Assembly (NCBI GenBank): GCA_950295325.1
Contig: OX485803.1
Location: 53,211,554-53,275,553 of the forward strand
From: Polytrichum commune
Lineage: Eukaryota; Streptophyta; Polytrichopsida; Polytrichales; Polytrichaceae
DNA: 64,000 bases
Reading direction: 5' to 3'
Below the pieces are notes generated by a model, which worked only from the letters and a program-made list of their open reading frames with translations, did not search any database and was not told where the DNA came from. The position numbers and the translations under genes were made by a program. Within the stretch, counting starts at the first letter, position 1. Every line of letters begins with the position of its first letter. Positions 36,251-48,470 of this stretch are shown in pieces.

Positions 36251-36970
36251 TATTCTGTGTTCGTAAATTACTGCCATACTGATGTGCATGAATGAAGATG
36301 TGTTGCTGGATGCGTAGACAATAATGACATGTATTTACGAACGAACGTTCGTAAATTCCCGACCATCAGGTAACAATAGATACGGGTCAAATAAGTATGT
36401 ATGATCCTCGAAGGCATATTTACGAACGCACGTTCGTAAATGACTGTCATGGATTAAGTGCATGTGACTAACCATATGAGTACCTCAATCCAGAACATGC
36501 TCTCATGTGGGATTTACGAACGCACGTTCGTAAATTACCGACCAACAGGTACCAATAGACAAGGGTCAAATATGTATGTATGAAACTCGAAGGCATATTT
36601 ACGAACGCACGTTCGTAAATAAATGCCATGGATGATGTGCATGTGACTATCCATGAGTAGCTCAATCCAAAACATGATCTCCTGTGGGATTTACGAACGC
36701 ACGTTCGTAAATTACCGACCATCAGGTACCAATAGATAAGGGTCAAATATGTCTGCATGGTCCTCGAAGGCATATTTACGAACGCACGTTCGTAAATAAC
36801 TGAGATGGATTACGTGCATGTGACTATCCATATGAGTAGCCCAATCCAGAACATGCTCTCATGTGGAATTTACGAACGCGCGTTCGTAAATCCTTGCCAT
36901 GTCCAGGTCCGAATCGTTTGTCTAAACCTGAAGCTCTTCATCTTTACGAACGTGCGTTCATAAAGTTCCG
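35889..36970. repeat. Palindrome array I (ACGAACG-NN-CGTTCGT)
   Basis: Ten palindromes at about 35890, 36171, 36331, 36417, 36511, 36596, 36689, 36773, 36868 and 36941. The core is ACGAACG, a variable dinucleotide (GC, GA, AA, CA, TG) and CGTTCGT, usually extended by TTT and AAA to 22 bp. From 36331 to 36890 the spacing alternates between about 85 and 94 bp because the spacers are themselves a tandem repeat of about 179 bp (three units) containing two palindromes each. Spacer blocks include GGTACCAATAGA and GTGCATGTGACTATCCAT. One strand reads the repeat as recurring YERAFVN peptides, but these are repeat shadows. Confidence 0.92.
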
Positions 36971-37495
36971 GTATTTACGGCGGTATATGCGGTAGGTACA
37001 GCCTGTACTGTACCTGGGTGGTGTAGGGTTGGCGCACACGAAATGGCTTGAGCGCGTTCGGTGAGGTCTGTAGAGCGCACACTTGCATGTGCCGCTGAAA
37101 AGAGCTTTGTTGTGGGGGGAAGAGCTTTAAGTACTTCACCCCGCTGGTTCAAAATCCCTTGGATGCTCTTTAAAAAGCAGATTCCCGCCGCCTTCTTTGA
37201 CCTAACAATCTCCCATTCCATCCATGCGGAATTATATAAATAGCATTGTCATGTATGGAACATGCCTTGCATGCACGCCAACATATTGAAAATATATAAA
37301 TCGGTTGCACACCTTAGTTGTGACCAAGGTCTCATCGAAATATATGTATATACGTATATATATATATATATATACACATAATGTCTAAATATGGAGATGG
37401 TTAACATTGAATATTTAATGATTTGCGACTAAGGTATGAAGTCCAAGTTAATTGACAATTGATGCCTAATAAAGTTATGAATGTCGAAGTCATAG

Positions 37496-37534
<39 letters not shown>

Positions 37535-39130
37535 CAATGAGGTCAGAGTGGCTAAGAAACATGTTGCGGACGCCCCTAAAATTATAGGTATCATATGTTT
37601 CACATCAAAAAATGACCGTAATATGGTCACCAAGTGCATGAATACAACTAAAAAATCGGGTTAATCCATAATGGCTTGCACTAGGGTAGATTGAGGACAC
37701 TATGAACTAATTATACCTAATAATATATGTAAGTTAGGTCTTCTTTCAAATGGTATCTAGGTGTGAAAATAAGGAATTAAAATGGCATGAGTAGGAAGGA
37801 TTAATCAATTTGTAATGCTGCATAGTATGATAGCATAATGATCATTGAGACTTGAAACCATACTAGCTACCGTAACGTTGAATCATAGTTATAATTATTA
37901 TGTGTTTGACGTCCTATTGGAAATTGAATTTTCGTCCACTTGTTGTAAGGGTACGGATACACATTGGTTAAATGTTTATTAGATCATTGGTGATATTTAT
38001 AGTGGAATGCATTGTTCGATTGTTAGTTTAAGTTGACACATGATTAAATGAGTTGAGGTCCTATTGGAAATAGACTTTTAGGGTTTGGGGAAATGCACTA
38101 TTAATTTGGAATGGTGCATACAATAGTATGTACTTACAATTAATATATGTTTTGCATCCTATGAGAAGGACGTGCATCATCATAGCTTAAAGTGTTGATA
38201 TAAATTGAAGTCTTAAGACATGCATGTTATTATAATAAGATCGTGGATTGTGTGATGAAATTTCACTCAGAACTATTAAGGTGAAAGTGGGAATATTTGA
38301 AATTTCACTTATCACTTAAACCAAAGTTTTATCTCAAATCTATTAATTTGGAATGTGAAATTGACAATTGCCATCATTATCAATTATTATAGTTGTTATG
38401 AACGGAATTAAGCATTCTCCATCCAACCAACATTGGTAGACCAATTTGACCTGCCCTCAGAAAACAACATGGCCACATATAAGAAAGGTTGGTAAGATAA
38501 AAAGATGCAGGGATGTAGGGTTTAGGGTTTGCGGTTAGGGTTTAGGGTAAGGGTTTGGGGGTAGGGTTTAGGGGTTTAGGGTTTGTGAAAGTTGTGTATG
38601 TGGTATTTGGGTTTAGGTTTTAGATTGTTACTAGGATACATTACACACACAAACAATATTGACTCCTCAAAAACCCTTGTAATTGCATTAACTTCATTCA
38701 TCGCAAGCTCGTAGTTGATGCTAGCAAAATAGTTGACCACTCCAGAAATGCATTAGTTCAAGCTAACACCTAATATTAGAACTTGAATTGACATCCTATC
38801 GTATAGCAACTCTGTGCAATCTCATATTATTATGAATTCTTTTTTGCATGTAATATTTATTTGAGGAACCATCGAATTAATTGAAAGATATCTAGCTCTT
38901 ACATAAACTATATTTTAAAACACCATATATATATCTTTGGGGGTGGATTCTACATTGACAACCTAGGGAGTGACATGCATTGTTTATTACGAATTAACTG
39001 AGCATATTTTCCTAAAATATGTTTACAAGGAATCCAAATGTAGAGGTACTAAGGAAATAAAACGAGTAAAATTCATGTATTTGAACTAAGCTTGTCAAGT
39101 TAATGCCTTAAACGCGTCCATTACATATAA
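36971..39130. other. AT-rich spacer inside element B
   Basis: No gene-like frame. Contains TA microsatellites at about 37345-37375 and a TA/CA microsatellite at about 37495-37535. The 36958-37243 frames on both strands carry no domain. Confidence 0.5.
38513..38588 (+). repeat. Interstitial telomere-like tract
   Basis: About ten degenerate TTTAGGG/GTTAGGG units in a row. This is the plant telomere unit but irregular, so it is an interstitial tract rather than a chromosome end. Confidence 0.8.
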
Positions 39131-39174
39131 ATATGTCAAAGCATGAGAATAACATGAAGGGTTCCAATATACAA

Positions 39175-39250
39175 CCATCTCCCATCTCCCATCGCATCCC
39201 ATCCCATCCCATCCCTTCCCATCACCTCCCATACCATCCCATCCCATCTC
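39175..39250. repeat. CCCAT microsatellite
   Basis: Short run of CCATCCCATC-type units. It lies just before a GC-richer segment (39270-39400) with a CT-rich to GA-rich switch that could mark a transcription start for the gene downstream. Confidence 0.7.
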
Positions 39251-39419
39251 TCTCCCAACCCTAGCCAGTGGAGTTGTGCCACGTGGCAGGTGCTGGGAAA
39301 CCCTAGCGGCGCACCTACCTCCCCGCGCCCCTTCCTCTTCTCCTCATTTGTCATTTCGAGGAGAGGAGGAGCGGAGCGTTTAGAGAGCGAAGCTCTTGCT
39401 TTTTTTAGTCTTGAAGTTT

Positions 39420-39775
39420 TAAATTAGTTTTGTTGCAAGTTTTGAGAGATTTCAGATTGAGAGCTTGTGTGAAAGCTTTTGAGTTTGTGAAAGCTTGTGA
39501 GTTTGTGAAAGCTTTCAGTGTGAGAGTTTGTGAGTTTCAAAAGCTTGAGTGCTTGAGTAGGAAAGCTTCAGAGTTTCGGATTGAGAGCTTGAGGGTGATC
39601 TTTAGAAGCTTGAGAGTTTAAGGAAGCTTCAGAGTTGAAGCTTGAGAGTTTAATGAAGCTTCAGAAGTGAAGCTTGAGAGTTTAGGGAAGCTTCAGAAGT
39701 GAAGCTTGAGAGTTTAGGGAAGCTTGAGAGTTTAGGGTTTGCTTAAGAGTTCAGAAGCTTGAGAGCTACAAGGTT
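39420..39775. repeat. AAGCTTGAGAGTTT minisatellite, possible 5' leader
   Basis: Imperfect short repeats built from GAAGCTTCAGAAGTGAAGC and AAGCTTGAGAGTTTAGGG. Lies between the putative promoter region and the first coding exon of the ParB-like gene, so it may be in its 5' leader. Confidence 0.65.
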
Positions 39776-40163
39776 GTGAGTTTTGTGTACATAGGAGTAT
39801 ACTAGGGTTTGTATATAAGCTGTGAAGGCTTGAGGTCTGCATTAGAGAGTTATCTGAGTGTGCATTTGAAAGGCAATTGAATGTGCAGTTGTGAGGATTT
39901 CTGGGATTTTCAGAAAGAGAAGAAGCAGGGATTGCAGTGTGCAGCATTTCAATGTAATTTGTTATCCTTTCCAACTCCTCTCACATTCTGAAAATGTTGC
40001 TTCTTGAATTCAATTTCTTTTGTTACATGCAATGTGAACTATCACTCTTTTCTTCATGTTTCATTCTGCATCTCATTCTGCATCTCAATTGCTTTATGAT
40101 TGAAGAATTGCATCATTCTGACCAAAATTTTGCAGGCACGGCTGCAAGCAGAGTAGCTAATAA

Positions 40164-40925
40164 GTGAGTTATATACATATACGTATATATACATATACGT
40201 ATATATACGTATTCGTATATACACGAATACATATATGTACGGACAGGGGATCCCAAAACCATCACATATACGAACGCTCGTTCGTAAATGGACATACACT
40301 GCATACCACCTCCATTTACGAACGCTCGTTCGTAAATGGACATACACTGCATACCGAACCTCCATTTACGAACGTGCGTTCGTAAATACGCACTCCACGT
40401 TCTTTGAAATGATCTATATTTACGAACGCACGTTCGTAAATATACTCAAAATATCACTCAGAAGGAACCTTAACTTAAATATGAACCTCTATGAATATCT
40501 AAAGAACAAATACAATTTTGCGAACACCAATAAGACAAATCACATGTACTTACGAAAGATAAATCAACCAAATATCCGAAAAGATAGACCAAATGGACAT
40601 ACTTATGAACGCACGTTCGTAAATGAATCCAAACCTATAAAACCTATATCTTTTACGAACGATCGTTCGTAAAAATAACCAAATATATTACAAACACATT
40701 CATGACGAGTAGTCTCTTTGATCTTCATATCTTTTACGAACGCTCGTTCGTAAACTCAATACTAAAAATTTATATGATCTTGCAACCCCTCATTTACGAG
40801 CGAACGTTCGTAAATATAATTACATCAATTGCAAAGACGCATTAACACTGCGTAGTCTGTGGGATATGCATGTCACTTACGAACGTTCGTTCGTAAAGTC
40901 ACTAATTGTTTATATTCTGTTGCAG
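40164..40925 (+). other. Candidate leader intron with palindrome array II
   Basis: A GTGAGT donor at 40164 and a TTGTTTATATTCTGTTGCAG acceptor ending at 40925, directly before the AUG at 40926, outline a 762-bp leader intron; a TTTTGCAG at 40128-40135 would define a 28-bp leader exon before it. The intron holds nine palindromes at about 40267, 40313, 40365, 40419, 40602, 40652, 40731, 40792 and 40873, plus a TATACGTATA-type tract at 40170-40240. The splice sites are predicted by eye only. Confidence 0.55.
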
Positions 40926-42221
40926 ATGGCAAGATCAAGCAGAAGCGCCATTGAGATGTTCGCGGTGAAGGTCGATGGCCTCCCAGAGTTGGTGTTAGAC
41001 GATAACGGCAACGACAACTATGTCCCCAAGGAAGACTTCATGGGGGAGTGGACGGCACTGCCAGAGAAGATCGGGGACGGCCTCTTCTGCATGCGCTTCA
41101 CCTACGAGCTGGAGACAAGACCGGACCAGCCCGAACAGTGGGTTCAAATGAAGACGTGGGAGATAGAGTCCATAGAGGCCCAGGGGGAGTATGTAATTCT
41201 GGACATGAAGAACAAGAAGGATCATATCAACCTCTTGTTGCATTTTCAAAAAAATACCTTCTCCTACCAATACGCCACCAATAACGTAGCGGAAGATGCC
41301 AAGCACTTCGACCTGGACGGCCTCTTCTCCAAATATGCGTTGAGCCCATACTGGACTGCAAGGAAATTGACCGCCCTTGCATTGAACATCTCCAAATACA
41401 ACAGTGTGGTCACTGAGGCAAACAAGAAGAAGAAGAGCCCCAGGAAACCATCCACATCAGGGGCAGGAGGATCTAGAAGTGCACCCAGGCCTGTGCCTTC
41501 CGCTAGCAGGGCGACGGAGGGCCCCAGTAGACACTCCACGCCATCGAAGAGGACAAGGGAGGAGATGGAGAAATCGGGAGTAACGGAGACCGCAGAGGTG
41601 ACCTCGCCTGTCGTAATGCCCACCCCCTTGAAAAAGGGTGAGAACCCTGACGCTGTGAAGGCCATGAGGATCCTTCGAGACTTCAACAACTACTCGAAGG
41701 ATTGCTGGCCCATGGGACGCCACTTCACATTCAACGTGGACTGCTTCAAGTGCGAGATGTCCCCCAACAAATGGGTGGTTCGCTCTCGCGAAAGCGGTGG
41801 TGTGAAGTGGCAGATAAATAATCTAATGAACAACGTCAAGTGGGACAGGCAGACCGTCTGCGTCATGCCGAAGGGGCTGACATCCCGTCCGACGGAGAAG
41901 GACTGGCCACGGATCCAGAATGGAGAGTTCTGGATCATAGACGGCCAACACAGCTTGGAGGCGTCCCAAATAATTCTCAAGGACGACAACTTCCAGCATG
42001 AGCTGAAGGAGGACTTGCGCTACTGGAAGGCGTTCTTGGTGTGGTCGGACGATTGGGACAAGCTGCGGAAGATATCCACCTTCCTCAACTCCGGCAACAA
42101 AATCAAGGCCTTCGAGGCGTCGTGGGCAGCCAACATAGTGGCTGCAAGGGACGTCTGGGTCGCCCACGGGTGCCCCCCTAAAGAAAGGGAGAACGCGAAG
42201 ACGCCGTCTCCACAATGGAAG
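40926..42221 (+). CDS. ParB-like (DGQHS) protein, exon 1
   Basis: First coding exon (432 codons) of a large gene carried by element B. The AUG directly follows a splice-acceptor-like CAG. Residues 1-150 are of unknown type. About 160-250 is a low-complexity Ser/Pro/Lys linker (KKKKSPRKPSTSG). About 260-370 resembles the ParB/sulfiredoxin-like fold: a stretch with QINNLMNNVKWDRQTVCVMP in the place of the ParB 'SI...G...P..V' region, then FWIIDGQHSLEASQ, the counterpart of the ParB GERR/DGxHR box. In other proteins this box binds nucleotide or DNA. The exon ends at TGGAAG/GTGAGT and is GC-rich compared with the F-box genes. The domain call rests on motif pattern only. Confidence 0.75.
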
Positions 42222-42342
42222 GTGAGTTTACGAACGAACGTTCGTAAATATCTTTGACATTCAAATTTTCAAGTTCTTTGACATTCAAACTTACGAACGT
42301 GCGTTCGTATTTTGTGCGTTACTGATGTTTTTCTTGCTGCAG
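42222..42342 (+). other. Intron 1 with two palindromes
   Basis: 121-bp GT-AG intron (GTGAGT ... TTGCTGCAG), phase 0, joining codons for W-K to A-F-C-D. It holds palindromes at about 42228 and 42289, the first immediately after the donor. Confidence 0.85.
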
Positions 42343-42958
42343 GCATTCTGCGACGCGATGGTGGACAAGTTCTCCTCCATCGACATGAAGTCTACAACAA
42401 CCAAGTCTGTCTTGGAGCTCAAGGGTGAGCTCCGCCTCATCTGTTGCAACAGGGACACTTGGGAGTTGTGGACACAATTTTTTGATGCGCACAGCTCGGG
42501 CGATCTGGTCAACCCCGACACCGAGGAGAAGTACAGCGCGGAGAAGACCGGGGAGGCCCCTCCACTACTGAGGGAGTTCTTCAGGTCCCTTCAAGGGTTA
42601 ACAGAGTCCGAGTTGCAGAGGTGCGCGGTGCATCTTCTTGGGAACACTGTGGGAAGAACCATCCCATACCCGAAGATATTTTTGAAGAGGCCAAGACACA
42701 AGCCCGGCACGTATTCCATCAAGGAATGGTGCGAACACCGCAAGCTGAAGACTGCTGCAATGAGGGAGTTGAGCGCCCTAATACCAGAGTACGCACTCAT
42801 CCTAGCCGACGGGGACATTAATTGGGCCAGCTGGAAGATGTTCAAGGTCGACTACAACATCTCCGGACCCTCAATGCGTTGTCTTGTCAAGGAGCACGCC
42901 TCCATTTTGAAGCAGAAGGGGAACAAGAGGACAAAGAAAACCGAGACGGATCCCCAGG
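42343..42958 (+). CDS. ParB-like gene, exon 2 (5' part before LTR insertion)
   Basis: Continues in frame from exon 1 with 616 nt of coding sequence, helical and charged with no recognised domain (for example LRLICCNRDTWELW and YSIKEWCEHRKLKTAA). It is cut at CCAGG (42954-42958) by the retrotransposon starting at 42959; the open frame then runs into LTR sequence and stops. The other part resumes at 50252. With one CCAGG copy, 616 + 710 nt gives an exact multiple of three without a stop at the join, so the gene was intact before the insertion. Confidence 0.8.
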
Positions 42959-43932
42959 TGTCGCGCACCTCTCCATGAGGAGTGCCCGAAACACCATGGG
43001 CACAAGGGGGACCCCGGAGTGACACCCGGGACTTGTGGCGCCATTGGTGAGAGGGCCCAAGTGATCCTAGTGTGGGTGAGGGCCCCGAGCGTTGGGAACG
43101 CCTCCCATCCACTGAGACTAGGAAGCATGAGGGTAAGGCCATGAGCTATGCGTAGCTCATAGCATGGTGATTCTAGAATGCTCAAGATCACCTCAATCGG
43201 AGGTGTGAGCTAGGAGTTATGGCCATTTGAGTGGGGCGCTGTCCCGGGACAGCGCCCTGGTGCAGCAGTGCCTGGGAGTGACTCCCGGGACTGCCAAGGT
43301 TCAAAGAGGCATAACGTCCTCATAACTTGCCCAAACGGGGCAAGTGAGGAGTCCATCGGCATCTACGTGAAGCGTAGATGAAGATGGAGTGGTTGGTTGT
43401 TATGATCAGACATCATACAAGGAAGTTATGATGGTCTGAAGCTGCTGGGGGGGTTCTAGGCCCAGCAGCTAAAGGAAAATGTCCACTTGGCCCCAACTCT
43501 TGGTAGAGAGACAAGAGGTTGGTTGACGGTGGGGTAGGGGCCCCGCGTGAAGTCCTAGAGGCTTATATGGGTGAGGTGGTGTGGCCTCACCCACCCGAGG
43601 CCGAACGGCACGGCCTCCATGGGCATTGGCCCATTGTGAGGCCATAGTTGCCTAGTATGGTTCGGGTTGTTGTAGTGTTGCTCCGGCAACGCGATGATCA
43701 ACATAGGATTGGACTTCCATGGATGGAAGTCCACATTGGGGAAATGGGTTACCGATTAAGGGGTGAGTCCCGAAAGCAAAGTAGGAGGGTTGGTTCCCTC
43801 CTATGAACTATTGGTCCGGGGTAAGAGGAGCTATCCATTAGCATGGCGGAATGCGAATGGTTAGCGCTCGTAACCTTTGCTAGAAACGAAAATGGGCAAG
43901 ATGGTCAAGGAGGGCTAGCAAGGGTTGCGACA
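42959..43932 (+). repeat. 5' LTR of copy 1
   Basis: 974-bp terminal repeat, ends TGTCGC and GCGACA, matching 49273-50246 wherever I compared them. Contains short dyads such as GCGCTGTCCCGGGACAGCGC. Frames on its minus strand (for example 42852-43191) are shadows. Confidence 0.93.
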
Positions 43933-44612
43933 CGTGGTATCAGAGCAGGGTTCCAATATTTGAGCTAGCACTTTGAGGGAAGCATGGCTATCATATAAGC
44001 GGGTTATGATGGTGACCCGGGGTTTCCAAAAGGTTGTGAGGCTCAAATTGGAACAAAGATCATGTGTAAATGGAATTTGACCATACCATTGGTTCTAATG
44101 ATAATGGTGGGCATGAGGGTGGATTCAGTAAGGAAAATGGTGGAGTCCTTTGAAAGGGCTCCCGCAAACCTCAAAAAAACATTTGGGGCCTAGAATACCG
44201 AAAGCACCCAAAAGCTTGGAGGGCATTAATGTTGGATTGAAATTCCAATTCGAAATGCTTGGAAGGTATTGATTTTGGAATGAATTTGGTGCTAATGAGG
44301 CACCCGGGGCCTCTTAAGGCCTATGTGCGCTATTCAAACGCACAAATGAAGGATACACCTAAAACGGACGAACTTTCTAAGAAATGCATCCTTTTAGGTG
44401 GGGTTTTAATAGCGGGTGGTGGATGCCTTGTTTAAGTCCCCAAGGCTTCTTGAGAACATGGTGGGGACCATCAAGTTTGCAAGAGCATTGAAGCCGATGG
44501 TCCCAAAGAGAAGTTTGGCGGCGCATCACCACAAGTGGCTTTAGCAAAAGTAGGTCCCAAAGAAATGAGTGCAAATTGTTTGGTCCATTTTACTTAGGCA
44601 AAACATGTTGGT

Positions 44613-44890
44613 GCCGCGGACGGAATGTTGAAAGGTGGCTTTATGCTTCCAAAGCAAATCATACTTGTGCCGCGGATGGAATGTTGGGAGGTGGGTTTGT
44701 CCTACCAAGGCAATTCATGTTTGTGCCGCGGACGGAGTGTGGGAAGGTGGCTTTGTGCTACCAAGGCAAAACATGTTTGTTTTGCGGACAAACTATTAGA
44801 AATTGGTTTTGTGGCACCAAACCAATTTGTCCCGCGGACGAAATGTTTGAAGTTGGCTTTGCGGACCAAGCCAAGCCAAGTTACGGAGGA
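44613..44890 (+). repeat. About 55-bp tandem repeat in the retroelement gag region
   Basis: Five imperfect units starting near 44613, 44669, 44724, 44780 and 44831, each with a GCCGCGGACGGA-like core, CCAAGGCAAAACATG-like sequence and room for a Cys-containing repeat peptide. Present in reverse in copy 2 (about 56860-57100). No zinc-knuckle pattern proven. Confidence 0.65.
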
Positions 44891-45549
44891 CCAAATGTAA
44901 GACGATGGCATTGTGGCCAAGGCTAGTAGCCTTAAGCCGAGGCCAAGTCTTTTGTACCTTGAGGCTCAAATGAATGGGAGATATGTCTCATGAGTTGACA
45001 AAGAGGCAACGGACTCTTTCATGAGCCCAAAGCTCACAAGGGAGTTGGGGCTTGCCAATTGATAGAGCGGGCAAGCCCACCAAGGCGCGGTTTGAAAAGG
45101 GCGATCCGCATGAGACAAAGGAGCCCGCGATGCATGTAACCTTTCAATGTGGGACATTGGTTTTTTGTCAAAATTTCACACCATGTGAAATAGATGAAAT
45201 GCATGTCATTGTGAAGGCCGCCTCTTTGAAACTCACATGATAGATGTGAGGTGCAAGCCGGTGTGCTTGCGGTGCATTATGATGTGTCATAATGGCAAAG
45301 AATTGAAGTTCAAATTGACAAGGACTCCTATGGTAGGAGGATCTAAGTTGAATTTGGTTTTAATGGACCAAATGAAAAATAGAAAGCATAATGGTCGTGG
45401 TTCAATTGGAGCAACTCCAAGGAACGTATGGGGAGGCTAGGAAAGATGGGCCTCCCCCAAACAACATTGGTGTGATGTTGGTGAGATACAAGGATGTATT
45501 CACCAATGTGTTGCCCAAAAAAATTACCGCCAAGGAGTGAAAAAAAAAC

Positions 45550-48470
45550 TTTGCTCAATGAGAGATTGAGCTCTTGAGGTATGTGGTGACAAAGGAAGTT
45601 GGTGGACGAACATGAAGAATGTCAAGGCAATCCAAAAGGAGAATTGGCCCTTGATTCAAAAAGGGCTTAGGTCATTTGTTGGCCTAGCCAATTAGTACCA
45701 CCACTTCATTCGAGAGTTTTCTAAGGTTGCTAGGACCTTATTCAACTTATTGAGGAAAATGGCTATCCCAAGAGTGGGATGAGCCTTGTCACCAAGCCTT
45801 TGGGGGGCTCAAAAACAAGTTCTCTTCGCCGCCCGTGCTTAAGTTCGCGGACTTTGACAAACCTTTTGAGGTGCATACGGGGGCGAGTGACTTTAGCATT
45901 GGCGGATGTTGAGGCAAAATGGATGACCATTGCACATAAGAGCATGAAGCTCAATGGTTGTCCGACCTTGTCCAACTTATGCAAGAAATGACTATCCCAA
46001 AAGTGGGTTGAGCCTTGCCACCAAGTCTTTAAGGAGCTTAAGACCAAGTTTTCTTCGCCGCCCGTGCTCAAAGTTTGCGAAATTTGACAAACCTTTTGAG
46101 GTGCATACGGGGGCGAGTAAGTTTACCATTGGCGGATGTGTGATCCAAGATGGATGCCCATTACATATGGGAGCATTAAGCTTAAAGGTTGTCAAACCTT
46201 GTGCGACTTGTGAAAGAAATGGCTATCTCAAGAGTGGGATGAGCCTTGCCCCGAAGTCTTTGGGGAGCTTAATACAAAGTTGTCTTTGCCACCCGTGTTC
46301 AAGTTCGCGGAGCTTGACAAACATTTTGAGGTGCATACCGGGGGGCGAGTGACTTTGCCATTGGCGGATGGTTAATGTAAGATGGATGGCCATTGCATAT
46401 GAGAGTGTTAAGCTTGATGGTTATCCGACCTTATCCGACTTGTGGAAGAAATGGCTATCCCAAGAGTGGGATGAGCCTTACCACCAAGTCTTTGGGGAGC
46501 TTGAGAGCAAGTGTTCTTAGACGCCCGTGCTCAAGTTCGCGGAGCTTGACAAACCTTTTGAGGTGCATACGGGGGCGAGTAACTTTGCCAATGGTGGATT
46601 ATGTGTAATTGGATGGCCATTGCATATGCGAGCATGAAGCTCGATGGTTGTCAAAGAAGACAACCAACTCATGACAAAGAACTTCTTTGCCGTAGTGCAT
46701 TGCTTGAAGATGTGGCGACACTATTTGGGGTCGCACAAAGCAAAGGTCTATATGGACAATGTGTCCTAAAAGAATTTTGACATTCAAGCGCAAGTGAGTG
46801 CCAAGTCATTACGGTGGCATGATAGTTTGGCGCTTATGAAGGTGGATTTGATCCACAAACCGGACCATCGAAATGTGGTGCCGGATGCGCGAAGTAGACC
46901 GGAAGAGTTCCAAGCAATGAGAACCATCCAAACCTTGTGGCTAATGTGTGCCGGCAAAGGAAACTTGTGATGCAAGATACGGGAGGGGTAAATTAACTAC
47001 CCCGAGGCACAAAAGCTTTTAGGTGAGCTTCGCAAGAGCAAGGTGCTCAAAGAGGTTAAGTTGGTGGATGGATTGTTCAAGTGTAAGCAAAGTCGGGTGT
47101 ATGTGCCTCAAGGCAAGTTGAGGCTATCGGTTTTGAAGGAAGAATGTGATAGTCCTATTGCCGGCCATAGAGGAGAAAGAAAAAACCGCCATAGAATGGT
47201 GTCATGGAGGTACCATTGGCGGTGCATAACGGAGGATATAACCCACTTTGTGAAGGCGTGAATAAAATACCAAGTGAACCGAGCCTCTTACCAAAAGCAA
47301 GGCGGTTTCTTGCAACCGTTGCCTATCCCGTCGGCGCCATGGCATAGTATGTGCATGGACTTGATCACAAGTTTGTTGGAGTCACATGGGTATGATGCCA
47401 TCTTGTTGATGGTTGAGCGGTTTGCCAAGTTGGCACACATGGTGCCGATTGTGGGAACCGCCACCGCGTTGGAGACCGCATAGCCTTTTCTCAAAGCATG
47501 GTTGAGGCACCACGGGTTGCCAAGAGTGATTGTGTGGGATCAAGATCCAAAGTTCACAAGTGCATTTTCAATGCATTTCTCTAAGGAGGTCGGAATGAAA
47601 CTAAGGTTTAGCACGGCCTTGCATTCCCAAGTGGATGGGAAAGCGGAGGATGTGAATGGAGTCTTGAAGCAATACTTGAGGAACTTGGTGGGGGCGGACC
47701 AAGGAGATTTGGCGGACTATGTGGGTCGAGCGGAGTGTAATTGCAATGTAGCCACGCACTTGGCTACCAAGGGGTGGTCTTTCGTGGTGGCTTATGGAGT
47801 GGATGCGCTCCAACCTATTAACCTAGCTCTCGAGGGGGCACATTCAACACTAGAGTTCAACCAAGATGGTGAGGACTTGGCCAAGAAGCGTGAACAAGTC
47901 TTGGAGATGACCAAGTTGTTGGTGGAGAAAGCCCGAAGGTGCTACGGAGTGCAAATCAATGCCGGAAGACGCGAAGTGGAGAATGAGGTGGGCCAAAAGG
48001 TGTTGTTGAATGTGAACAACTTCACTTAGCCGGAAGGCCTCACTCCAAAGTTCATGTCCAAAATTGGAGCTCCGTTTCCCATTGTGGAACAAGTGGTCAA
48101 GGACATATATAAGTTGGAATTACCGCCGGAGATCAAAGTGCATCCGACATTTCATGTCTCATTACGAAAGTCATTTTAGGACGACACCTTGTGGCCCGAT
48201 CACAAGCAAGTGATTAGGCCACCTCCCGACCTTGTGGACGTCATTTGGAACATGAGGTAAGAGGGCATCCTCAAGTGTAGGAAGCCCAAGTGAAAAGGAA
48301 AGAAAAAGTACAAAGGAATACTTGGTGAAATGGTGAGGATACCATGAGAAAGAAACCGCTTGGGTGGCGGCAAGAGACATGGTCAACACCAATGAATTGG
48401 TGAAGCACTTTGAAGAAACTAAGGCTAGACATTCCAATAAAATGAAGCGTAGGCATTGATGAGGACATCA
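45550..48470 (+). pseudogene. Broken pol: RT, RNase H, integrase and chromodomain remnants
   Basis: Recognisable pieces in order: an RT-end motif like LRSFVGLAN followed by a stop and HHFIREFSKVA (about 45665-45740); the RNase H start (KPFEVHTGAS and GGCVIQDG, about 46095-46160), tandemly repeated; the integrase zinc-binding region (AGHRGERKN, about 47160); the integrase core (PWHSMCMDLITSL and DAILLMVERFAKLAHM, about 47335-47450, then RVIVWDQDPKFTSAF and ALHSQVDGKAE, about 47525-47650); and a chromodomain (EYLVKW, a stop, GYHEKETAWVAA, about 48320-48375). Stops and shifts occur throughout. No active polyprotein is possible from this copy. Confidence 0.85.
45757..46620 (+). repeat. Four-fold tandem repeat of the RNase H junction
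   Basis: Four imperfect copies, starting near 45757, 45985, 46217 and 46447, of a roughly 230-bp segment with GGGATGAGCCTTGCCACCAA, CGCCCGTGCTCAAGTTCGCG and TTTTGAGGTGCATACGGGGG blocks. The reverse-oriented retroelement has three copies (55360-55940), and the internal regions differ by 241 bp, about one unit. Confidence 0.85.

Noticed and set aside
36331-36890. CRISPR-like array of regularly spaced repeats
   Set aside because: The spacers are themselves repeated, the repeats are perfect palindromes with variable centres, the same motif occurs in introns and exons, and the DNA is plant nuclear. No cas genes.
40054-40672. Frames encoding repeated YERAFVN or TNVRS peptides
   Set aside because: They are translations of the DNA palindrome and its spacers in a probable leader intron.
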